From NCBI RefSeq assembly GCF_002217655.1, contig NZ_NEWK01000002.1, positions 1,675,164 to 1,739,163 of the forward strand: 64,000 bases of DNA, written 5' to 3'. Of the stretch, positions 57,006 through 64,000 are shown piece after piece; the first letter of the stretch is position 1; each line of letters starts with the position of its first letter. The translations under genes and the position numbers were made by a program. A model generated the notes under the pieces. It did not search any database and had not been told where the DNA came from. It saw nothing but the letters and a program-made list of their open reading frames with translations. The stretch is from Geobacillus thermocatenulatus. Lineage in GTDB: Bacteria; Bacillota; Bacilli; Bacillales; Anoxybacillaceae.

Positions 57006-57194
57006 TTATTCTTCAATTTCTTTGACTTTGACAAGGTGGGCCACTTTGTTGATCATCCCGCGGATCGCAGGATTGTCATTGTGGATGACCGTTTGGTGCA
57101 TTTTTCGCAGGCCGAGCGTTCTGACGGTAACGCGTTGGTCTTCCGGACGGCCAATCACGCTGCGCGTGAGGGTAATCGCCAGTTTTTTTGCCAT
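57006..57194 (-). CDS. rpmD: 50S ribosomal protein L30
   Basis: A 62-residue L30, [20 protein letters not shown], with [28 protein letters not shown] covering most of the remainder. The length is usual for bacteria. It lies 13 nt after rpsE. Confidence 0.98.
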   Translation of the reverse strand: MAKKLAITLTRSVIGRPEDQRVTVRTLGLRKMHQTVIHNDNPAIRGMINKVAHLVKVKEIEE

Positions 57195-57207
57195 GATCGT
57201 TCCCTCC

Positions 57208-57708
57208 TTATCCTAACAGTTCCTCGACTGTTTTGCCGCGCAATCTCGCTACGTCTTCGGCGCGTTTTAATTGTTTCAGCCCATCAAACGTTGCGCGCAC
57301 CATGTTGATTGGCGTGTTGGAACCGATCGATTTCGACAAGATGTCGCTGATGCCCGCCAGCTCTAATACAGCACGCGCCGGACCCCCAGCGATGACCCCG
57401 GTACCTTCGGAAGCGGGTTTCAAAATGATTTCCCCGGCACCGAAATGGCCGATGACTTCATGCGGAATCGTTGTGCCGACGATCGGCACTTCAATTAAGT
57501 TTTTCTTCGCATCTTCAATGGCTTTGCGGATCGCTTCTGGAACCTCTTGTGCTTTTCCGGTGCCAAATCCGACATGGCCGTTTTTATCGCCGACGACGAC
57601 GAGAGCTGAAAAGCGCAGGCGACGTCCGCCTTTCACGACTTTTGCTACACGGTTGACCGCGACTACACGCTCTTCCAATTCAAGTTTGTTTGGATCGATA
57701 CGACGCAT
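57208..57708 (-). CDS. rpsE: 30S ribosomal protein S5
   Basis: A 166-residue S5 with the N-terminal RNA-binding domain ([39 protein letters not shown], about 11-49) and the C-terminal domain ending [14 protein letters not shown]. It takes part in translational accuracy and the mRNA entry channel. Confidence 0.99.
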   Translation of the reverse strand: MRRIDPNKLELEERVVAVNRVAKVVKGGRRLRFSALVVVGDKNGHVGFGTGKAQEVPEAIRKAIEDAKKNLIEVPIVGTTIPHEVIGHFGAGEIILKPASEGTGVIAGGPARAVLELAGISDILSKSIGSNTPINMVRATFDGLKQLKRAEDVARLRGKTVEELLG

Positions 57709-57727
57709 CGTTGTCCCTCCTTTGTAA

Positions 57728-58090
57728 TTAGAATTCCAAGCCGGCTTCGCGGGCGGCGTCTGCCAATGCTTTTACCCGTCCGTGATATAAATACCCGCCA
57801 CGGTCGAACACGACTTTTTTAATGCCTTTTTCCAACGCACGTTTGGCGACAAGTTCGCCGACTTTTTTCGCTGCCTCAATGTTGTTCGTCGAATCTAAGC
57901 CAAACTCTTTATCCAACGTCGAGGCGCTGACGATCGTTGACGATTTTGTATCATCGATAATTTGCGCGTAAATATGTTTATTGGAACGGAACACGCTCAA
58001 CCGCGGACGTTCAGCCGTGCCGAAGATTTTTTTGCGGATGCGCGCGTGTCTTTTCTTCCGAACCGCGTTTCGGTCCACTTTCGTGATCAT
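57728..58090 (-). CDS. rplR: 50S ribosomal protein L18
   Basis: A 120-residue L18 with [21 protein letters not shown] at the basic N-terminus and [26 protein letters not shown] at the end. It binds 5S rRNA in the central protuberance. Confidence 0.99.
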   Translation of the reverse strand: MITKVDRNAVRKKRHARIRKKIFGTAERPRLSVFRSNKHIYAQIIDDTKSSTIVSASTLDKEFGLDSTNNIEAAKKVGELVAKRALEKGIKKVVFDRGGYLYHGRVKALADAAREAGLEF

Positions 58091-58123
58091 CGAATGTCAC
58101 TCCTTTCGCTTCGCTATGCCGCG

Positions 58124-58660
58124 TTATTTACCAGTTTTGCCTTCTTTCAAGCGCACCAATTCACCTTCGTAGCGGATGCCTTTGCCTTTATACGGCTCTG
58201 GCGGACGTACGGCGCGAATGTTGGCGGCCAGTTCGCCGACGCGCTGTTTGTCTGCCCCTTTGACGATGATTTTCGTTTGGGATGGCACTTCAATTTCAAG
58301 CCCTTCTTCCGGCTCAATTTCTACCGGATGAGAATAACCGACGCTCAATACAAGCTTTTTCCCTTGTTTCGACGCCCGGTACCCGACACCAACGAGTTCG
58401 AGCGCTTTTTCATAACCTTTCGAAACGCCTTCGACCATGTTGGCGAGCAAGCTGCGCGTCGTGCCATGGAGCGCACGATGATGTTTTTCATCGCTTGGAC
58501 GCGTAACCGTGATGACATTGCCCTCCACCGTGATCGTCATATCTGGATGGAACGTGCGGGTCAGCTCCCCTTTCGGCCCTTTGACCGTAACCGTGTTGCC
58601 GTTGACCGTAACGGTGACACCGGCAGGAATTTCAATTGGTTTTTTGCCGACACGTGACAT
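58124..58660 (-). CDS. rplF: 50S ribosomal protein L6
   Basis: A 178-residue L6 starting [17 protein letters not shown] and containing the duplicated beta domain and the C-terminal signature [17 protein letters not shown] 58660 has a GGAGG site upstream and gives the standard length; the frame to 58699 overlaps rpsH. Confidence 0.98.
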   Translation of the reverse strand: MSRVGKKPIEIPAGVTVTVNGNTVTVKGPKGELTRTFHPDMTITVEGNVITVTRPSDEKHHRALHGTTRSLLANMVEGVSKGYEKALELVGVGYRASKQGKKLVLSVGYSHPVEIEPEEGLEIEVPSQTKIIVKGADKQRVGELAANIRAVRPPEPYKGKGIRYEGELVRLKEGKTGK

Positions 58661-58692
58661 GTCAAAAACACCTCCATTCTTGAGCAGATAGA

Positions 58693-59091
58693 TTACCAAA
58701 CGTAGGCGATTACTTCGCCGCCCGTGCCTTTTTGCCGTGCTTCTTTGTCTGTTAAGATGCCCTGCGATGTCGAAAGAATCGCGATCCCTAAGCCGTTTAA
58801 GACGCGCGGCACTTCATGGGCTTTGACGTAAACGCGCAAGCCGGGTTTGCTGATGCGTTTCAGCCCGGTAATGACACGTTCGTTGTTCGGACCGTATTTC
58901 AAGAAGATGCGGAGAATGCCTTGTTTGTTGTCTTCGATATATTCATAATCACGAATAAACCCTTCGCGCTTTAAAATTTCCGCGATTTCCCGCTTGATTT
59001 TCGAAGCCGGGACTTCGAGCTTTTCGTGACGCACCATATTCGCATTGCGGATGCGAGTCAGCATATCAGCAATTGGATCTGTCATCACCAT
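58693..59091 (-). CDS. rpsH: 30S ribosomal protein S8
   Basis: A 132-residue S8, [20 protein letters not shown], ending [27 protein letters not shown]8 nucleates the 16S central domain and in E. coli regulates the spc operon by binding its mRNA. Confidence 0.99.
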   Translation of the reverse strand: MVMTDPIADMLTRIRNANMVRHEKLEVPASKIKREIAEILKREGFIRDYEYIEDNKQGILRIFLKYGPNNERVITGLKRISKPGLRVYVKAHEVPRVLNGLGIAILSTSQGILTDKEARQKGTGGEVIAYVW

Positions 59092-59124
59092 TATGTTTTA
59101 CCTCCTTCCCAATCAATGGGTTGA

Positions 59125-59310
59125 TTACCAGCTGGCTTTTTTGATGCCTGGAAGTTGACCTTTGTATGCGAGCTCACGGAAACAAATACGGCACAATTTG
59201 AATTTGCGATAGACCGAGTGCGGGCGGCCGCAGCGCTCGCAACGGGTGTACGCTCTCACTTTAAACTTCGGCGTCCGTTTTTGTTTCGCGATCATCGATT
59301 TTTTAGCCAC
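59125..59310 (-). CDS. rpsN: 30S ribosomal protein S14, zinc-binding type
   Basis: A 61-residue type Z S14 with two CxxC pairs ([22 protein letters not shown]) that bind zinc. This is the short housekeeping form of Firmicutes (called rpsZ/rpsN1 in some annotations), distinct from the longer zinc-free paralogue. Confidence 0.98.
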   Translation of the reverse strand: MAKKSMIAKQKRTPKFKVRAYTRCERCGRPHSVYRKFKLCRICFRELAYKGQLPGIKKASW

Positions 59311-59339
59311 GATTTCGCCTCCCTTGCGTTATGGGATCA

Positions 59340-59900
<561 letters not shown>

Positions 59901-59906
59901 TCACGG

Positions 59907-60218
59907 TTATTTATCCAAAATCTCGCCGGATTTTTTCGCATAGCGCACTTTTTTGCCATCGACCATTTTGTAGCCGATGCGCGTCGGTTCACCCGTTTTC
60001 GGGTCGAGCGGCATGACTTTCGAAACGTGGATCGGCGCTTCTTTCTCAATGATGCCGCCTTGCGGGTTCGCTTGCGACGGTTTCGCATGCTTTTTCACAA
60101 TATTGACGCCCTCGACGATGACGCGGTTTTTCTTCGGAAACGCCGCCAGAATGACGCCTTGCTTGCCTTTGTCTTTGCCGGAGATTACTTGCACTTTATC
60201 GCCTTTTTTTACATGCAT
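59907..60218 (-). CDS. rplX: 50S ribosomal protein L24
   Basis: A 103-residue L24 with an N-terminal KOW motif ([21 protein letters not shown]) and the body [19 protein letters not shown]. It starts 23S folding at the exit tunnel. Confidence 0.99.
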   Translation of the reverse strand: MHVKKGDKVQVISGKDKGKQGVILAAFPKKNRVIVEGVNIVKKHAKPSQANPQGGIIEKEAPIHVSKVMPLDPKTGEPTRIGYKMVDGKKVRYAKKSGEILDK

Positions 60219-60254
60219 CGCATTCGCACCTCCTTGAAACGCTGTTCCGTTCCA

Positions 60255-60623
60255 TTAAATAACTTCCGGAGCTAAAGAAATGATTTTCATGAAGTCTTTA
60301 TCGCGCAATTCACGGGCAACCGGTCCGAAAATCCGCGTGCCGCGCGGGCTTTTGTCATCGCGGATGATGACGCAGGCGTTTTCGTCAAAGCGGATGTACG
60401 AACCGTCCGGACGGCGCACCCCGCGTTTCGTACGAACAACAACTGCTTTCACGACTTGACCTTTTTTAACAACGCCACCTGGTGTCGCATCTTTGACCGT
60501 CGCCACAACGACGTCGCCGATGTTCGCATAGCGGCGACCCGAGCCTCCGAGCACTTTAATGACAAGCACTTCGCGTGCACCAGAGTTATCAGCTACTTTC
60601 AAGCGAGATTCTTGTTGAATCAT
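60255..60623 (-). CDS. rplN: 50S ribosomal protein L14
   Basis: A 122-residue L14, [20 protein letters not shown], with [16 protein letters not shown] and the ending [23 protein letters not shown]. It forms bridge B8 at the subunit interface. Confidence 0.99.
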
Positions 60624-60672
60624 CGACGAAACCTCCTTTCGGAATTATCTCTCCGAACTAAGTGAAGAACGA

Positions 60673-60936
60673 TTACAGAACAACCGATTTTTCGATGACT
60701 TCCACTAAGCGGAAGCGTTTTGTGGCCGACAGCGGGCGAGTTTCCATAATTTTCACGATATCGCCGACTTTCGCGATGTTATGTTCATCATGCGCTTTAT
60801 ATTTTTTTGAATATTTCACGCGTTTGCCGTACAGCGGATGTTTTTTGTACGTTTCGACCAACACGGTGATCGTTTTGTCCATTTTGTCCGATACAACCCG
60901 CCCGACGTACACTTTGCGTTGATTGCGTTGGCTCAT
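60673..60936 (-). CDS. rpsQ: 30S ribosomal protein S17
   Basis: An 87-residue S17 with [19 protein letters not shown] and the signature [23 protein letters not shown]. It binds 16S helix 11 early in 30S assembly. Confidence 0.99.
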   Translation of the reverse strand: MSQRNQRKVYVGRVVSDKMDKTITVLVETYKKHPLYGKRVKYSKKYKAHDEHNIAKVGDIVKIMETRPLSATKRFRLVEVIEKSVVL

Positions 60937-60960
60937 TCCACAAACCTCCTCTCAAACACA

Positions 60961-61161
60961 TTATTTATTGGCAGCGAGCTCACGTTCGCGAATAATCGTT
61001 TTCATGCGGGCAATGTCTTTGCGCACTTGGCGGATGCGCGCTGTGTTTTCCAATTGACCTGTGGCCAGTTGGAAGCGAAGGTTGAACAATTCTTCCTTCA
61101 ATGCCTTAATTTTTTGTTCGATCTCGGCAGTGGTCAACTCACGGATTTCTTTCGCTTTCAT
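60961..61161 (-). CDS. rpmC: 50S ribosomal protein L29
   Basis: A 66-residue two-helix L29, [20 protein letters not shown], with the signature [13 protein letters not shown]. It lies at the tunnel exit near the SRP and trigger factor sites. The start overlaps the rplP stop (TAATG). Confidence 0.98.
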   Translation of the reverse strand: MKAKEIRELTTAEIEQKIKALKEELFNLRFQLATGQLENTARIRQVRKDIARMKTIIRERELAANK

Positions 61162-61586
61162 TACGCTTCACCACCAGTTTCTTCACGTTTTACAAATTTG
61201 CATTTGATCGGAAGTTTGTGAGAAGCGAGACGCAATGCTTCACGTGCCACTTCCTCAGAAACACCGCCCACTTCAAACATCACTTTGCCTGGTTTGACAA
61301 CGGCGACCCAGCCTTCCGGCGCCCCTTTACCAGAACCCATCCGCACTTCAAGCGGTTTTGCCGTATACGGTTTGGAAGGGAAAATGCGGATCCATACTTT
61401 CCCGCCCCGTCTCATGTACCGGGTCATCGCCCGACGGGCTGCTTCGATTTGCCGGTTCGTAATCCAAGCTGATTCTAATGCTTGCAACCCAAATTCACCG
61501 AAATGAACTTCCGTGCCGCCTTTCGCCCGGCCTTTCATCCGTCCGCGATGTTCACGGCGATATTTGACGCGTTTTGGCATTAACAT
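61161..61586 (-). CDS. rplP: 50S ribosomal protein L16
   Basis: A 141-residue L16 with [19 protein letters not shown], the [23 protein letters not shown] region and [15 protein letters not shown]. It organises the peptidyl-transferase/A-site region. GGAGG precedes the first of two close ATGs, and Bacillus L16 also starts two residues before PKRVKY. Confidence 0.98.
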   Translation of the reverse strand: MLMPKRVKYRREHRGRMKGRAKGGTEVHFGEFGLQALESAWITNRQIEAARRAMTRYMRRGGKVWIRIFPSKPYTAKPLEVRMGSGKGAPEGWVAVVKPGKVMFEVGGVSEEVAREALRLASHKLPIKCKFVKREETGGEA

Positions 61587-61588
61587 GA

Positions 61589-62245
61589 TTATTTTCCTCC
61601 TTCCTCATCTTTTTTCTTGGTCGGAAGGACTTCTCCACGATAAATCCATACTTTCACGCCGATTTTTCCGTACGTCGTATCGGCTTCTGCCGTTCCATAG
61701 TCAATGTCAGCGCGCAGCGTATGGAGTGGAACCGTCCCTTCGCTGTAATGCTCCGAACGAGCGATGTCAGCCCCGCCCAAACGGCCGGATACCATCGTTT
61801 TGATCCCTTTCGCCCCAGCGCGCATCGCACGTTGGATCGCTTGTTTTTGCGCCCGGCGGAACGATACGCGGTTTTCAAGCTGACGAGCGATATTTTCAGC
61901 AACAAGACGTGCATCCAAGTCTGGTTTTTTGATTTCGACAATGTTGATATGGACGCGTTTACCGGTCAATTGCGCGAGCGCTTTACGGAGCGCTTCCACT
62001 TCCGAACCGCCTTTCCCGATGACCATGCCCGGTTTGGCGGTATGGATCGTTACGTTGACGCGGTTGGCTGCCCGTTCAATCTCCACGCGGGAGACGGCCG
62101 CGTCTTGCAGGCGTTTGTTAATGTATTCACGGATTTTCAAGTCTTCGTGCAACAGATCTGCATAGTCTTTTTCCGCATACCATCTCGATTCCCAGTCACG
62201 AATGATGCCGATGCGCAGACCGATCGGGTTGACCTTTTGACCCAC
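61589..62245 (-). CDS. rpsC: 30S ribosomal protein S3
   Basis: A 218-residue S3 starting [18 protein letters not shown], with the KH domain motif [19 protein letters not shown] and the C-terminal [13 protein letters not shown]. It helps form the mRNA entry helicase. It is packed 2 nt upstream of rplP. Confidence 0.99.
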   Translation of the reverse strand: MGQKVNPIGLRIGIIRDWESRWYAEKDYADLLHEDLKIREYINKRLQDAAVSRVEIERAANRVNVTIHTAKPGMVIGKGGSEVEALRKALAQLTGKRVHINIVEIKKPDLDARLVAENIARQLENRVSFRRAQKQAIQRAMRAGAKGIKTMVSGRLGGADIARSEHYSEGTVPLHTLRADIDYGTAEADTTYGKIGVKVWIYRGEVLPTKKKDEEGGK

Positions 62246-62248
62246 GGA

Positions 62249-62590
62249 TTATCCCTCCTTCTTTTCTGAAACGACGATCGTAATATGGCTTGTGCGTTTG
62301 TTAATGGCGCTTGCCCGTCCCATGGCACGCGGACGGAACCGTTTCAGCGTCGGGCCCTCGTCGACATACGCTTGAGTAATGACCAAGTTGTTGACGTCCA
62401 TGTCATAGTTGTGTTCAGCGTTGGCAACTGCTGATTTCAACACTTTCTCAATGATCGGGGAAGCTGCTTTTGGTGTATGGCGCAAAATCGCGAACGCTTC
62501 GCCCACTTCCTTCCCGCGAATCAGGTCAATGACTAAGCGCGCTTTACGAGGAGCGATGCGAACGGTTCTGGCAACAGCTTTAGCTTGCAT
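62249..62590 (-). CDS. rplV: 50S ribosomal protein L22
   Basis: A 113-residue L22, [20 protein letters not shown], with a conserved beta-hairpin ([31 protein letters not shown], about 76-106) that lines the exit tunnel and carries macrolide-resistance sites in other species. No unusual change is apparent. Confidence 0.99.
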   Translation of the reverse strand: MQAKAVARTVRIAPRKARLVIDLIRGKEVGEAFAILRHTPKAASPIIEKVLKSAVANAEHNYDMDVNNLVITQAYVDEGPTLKRFRPRAMGRASAINKRTSHITIVVSEKKEG

Positions 62591-62608
62591 ATCTAGAACC
62601 TCCTCTCA

Positions 62609-62887
62609 TTACCGTTTCGTTTTCTTGTCATCGCCAGCATGGCCGCGGAACGTACGCGTCGGCGCAAATTCGCCGAGTTTGTGCCCGACCATGTCTTCCG
62701 TGATGTAGACCGGAACATGTTTGCGGCCATCGTACACCGCGATCGTATGCCCGACAAACTGCGGGAAGATCGTCGAACGGCGAGACCACGTTTTGATCAC
62801 TTGTTTTTGCCCTGTTGCATTCAGTTTTTCGATTTTTTTCATCAAATGCTCATCGCAAAACGGACCTTTTTTCAAGCTGCGACCCAT
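62609..62887 (-). CDS. rpsS: 30S ribosomal protein S19
   Basis: A 92-residue S19, [20 protein letters not shown], with [36 protein letters not shown] (about 39-74). It sits in the 30S head beside S13. Confidence 0.99.
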   Translation of the reverse strand: MGRSLKKGPFCDEHLMKKIEKLNATGQKQVIKTWSRRSTIFPQFVGHTIAVYDGRKHVPVYITEDMVGHKLGEFAPTRTFRGHAGDDKKTKR

Positions 62888-62920
62888 AAGTGAACCTCCC
62901 TTCTGAATTGCGCTCGTTCA

Positions 62921-63751
62921 TTATTTCTTGCGGCGACGGATGATGAATTTATCCGATTTGTTTTTCTTTTTGCGTGTTTTGTATCCAAGAGTCGGTTTGC
63001 CCCATGGTGTCATCGGCGATTTGCGTCCGATTGGCGCTTTCCCTTCACCACCGCCGTGCGGATGGTCAACCGGGTTCATAACCGAACCGCGAACTGTCGG
63101 GCGAATCCCCAACCAGCGGGCGCGTCCTGCTTTCCCGATGTTGACGAGCTCGTGTTGCTCGTTGCCGACTTCACCAACCGTTGCACGGCATTTGCCTAAA
63201 ATCATGCGCACTTCGCCGGAAGCCAAACGAACGATGACGTATTTTCCTTCTTTCCCAAGCACTTGCGCCGACGTACCAGCTGCACGCACCAATTGTCCGC
63301 CGCGGCCCGGTTTCAGCTCAATGTTGTGGACGAGCGTACCGACTGGGATGTTCTCAAGCGGAAGCGCATTGCCGATTTTAATGTCCGCATCCGGACCGGA
63401 CATGATTTCCATGCCGACTTTCAAGTTTTTCGGCGCGATAATGTAGCGTTTTTCACCGTCTGCATAGTTGATAAGCGCGATATTGGCAGAACGGTTCGGA
63501 TCGTATTCAATCGTAGCAACGCGTCCTGGAATTCCGTCTTTGTCGCGTTTAAAGTCGATAATCCGATATTGGCGTTTATGGCCGCCGCCTTGATGGCGCA
63601 CCGTAATTTTCCCTTGATTGTTGCGGCCCGCCTTTTTCTTTAACGGAGCAAGCAGCGATTTTTCCGGCTGATCCGTCGTAATTTCCGAGAAATCAAGCAC
63701 CGTCATGCCGCGACGGCCGTTCGATGTCGGTTTGTACTTTTTGATCGCCAT
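62921..63751 (-). CDS. rplB: 50S ribosomal protein L2
   Basis: A 276-residue L2 with [20 protein letters not shown], the SH3-like and RNA-binding core and the universally conserved [21 protein letters not shown] containing the catalytic-region His. It is required for subunit association and peptidyl transfer. Confidence 0.99.
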   Translation of the reverse strand: MAIKKYKPTSNGRRGMTVLDFSEITTDQPEKSLLAPLKKKAGRNNQGKITVRHQGGGHKRQYRIIDFKRDKDGIPGRVATIEYDPNRSANIALINYADGEKRYIIAPKNLKVGMEIMSGPDADIKIGNALPLENIPVGTLVHNIELKPGRGGQLVRAAGTSAQVLGKEGKYVIVRLASGEVRMILGKCRATVGEVGNEQHELVNIGKAGRARWLGIRPTVRGSVMNPVDHPHGGGEGKAPIGRKSPMTPWGKPTLGYKTRKKKNKSDKFIIRRRKK

Positions 63752-63778
63752 CGGAATGTCCCTCCTTCATCGTTTATG

Positions 63779-64000
63779 TTACACTTCAAACAGTTCGATC
63801 TCTTTGCTGTCCGGCGTCAGCGTGACGATCGCTTTGCGGCGGCGGTTCGTATAGCCGCTGTAGCGGCCGACGCGTTTAAATTTCCCTTTATAGTTCATGA
63901 TGTTCACTTTGGCTACTTTAACGCCAAAAATTTTCTCGACGGCGTCTTTCACTTCCGTCTTGTTCGCTTTGACGTCGACCTCAAACGTATATTTTTTTTG
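63779..64000 (-). CDS. rplW: 50S ribosomal protein L23 (C-terminal 73 residues; 5' end outside window)
   Basis: The frame from the window edge to the TAA at 63779-63781 encodes [20 protein letters not shown]..., then [20 protein letters not shown] and ending KEIELFEV, the C-terminal three quarters of L23 (about 95 residues in Bacillus). L23 docks trigger factor and SRP at the tunnel exit. The S10 operon continues beyond the window. Confidence 0.97.
   Translation of the reverse strand, partial: QKKYTFEVDVKANKTEVKDAVEKIFGVKVAKVNIMNYKGKFKRVGRYSGYTNRRRKAIVTLTPDSKEIELFEV

Overview
The window comes from a thermophilic Bacillaceae chromosome, most likely Geobacillus of the kaustophilus/thermoleovorans/stearothermophilus group. 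The evidence is a moderately high G+C content, strong AGGAGG ribosome binding sites, conserved Bacillus gene order (S10/spc/alpha ribosomal operons - ecfAAT - truA - rplM-rpsI - ybaK-cwlD-salA-gerD-kbaA-pdaB - rrn/tRNA - sigW-rsiW-cdaAR-glmMS), a 16S 5' fragment of Geobacillus type, and an R2-like ligand-binding oxidase resembling the one characterised from G. kaustophilus. I ran no searches; identities rest on motifs, lengths and gene order.

Layout. 1-9.5 kb: a two-component system next to an ABC ATPase, a DinB protein with a small inverted-repeat element inserted at its stop codon, a Fur-box-preceded ferredoxin/flavodoxin-NADP reductase, a DsbA/FrnE oxidoreductase, DoxX, and iron alcohol dehydrogenase, aldehyde dehydrogenase and R2-like oxidase genes. 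9.8-13.5 kb: acyl-CoA dehydrogenase and a CBS-PAS-PAS-AAA-Fis sigma-54 activator, preceded by a textbook -24/-12 promoter and a phased array of palindromes. 13.5-17.3 kb: a Fur-controlled iron-siderophore ABC importer. 17.5-25.6 kb: DedA, then an arginine/ornithine/proline catabolic cluster (glutamate dehydrogenase, rocD, rocA, amino acid permease) divergent from a RocR-like regulator that has lost its sigma-54 activation motifs. 25.6-29.5 kb: TatD hydrolase, a second DinB, a yoaS-yozG-yoaT-like cassette, a P-loop kinase and a possible 34-residue ORF. 29.7-36.8 kb: glmS with its ribozyme, glmM, cdaR, cdaA, rsiW, sigW.

37.2-41.4 kb: arginase, then seven tRNA genes and a 5S gene, all on the minus strand. 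Upstream of 5S the rRNA operon is broken. Its promoter, leader and about the first 128 nt of 16S remain, but the rest of 16S and all of 23S are replaced by an N-terminally truncated IS110-type transposase. The tRNA spacers hold five diverged copies of a roughly 100-bp unit; four of them end in a partial tRNA 5' half.

41.6-46.4 kb: sporulation/germination genes (pdaB, kbaA, gerD, salA, cwlD, ybaK). 46.5-64 kb: rpsI-rplM, truA, the ECF transporter energising module, rplQ-rpoA-rpsK-rpsM-rpmJ-infA-map-adk-secY, and the spc and S10 ribosomal clusters up to a partial rplW, nearly all read leftward.

Most striking points: the collapsed rrn operon kept as a 5S-tRNA unit, the phased enhancer-site array with its sigma-54 promoter, the RocR homologue without Walker/GAFTGA motifs, the complete MITE-like element at a stop codon, and the IS605-like hairpin that supplies the end of map.
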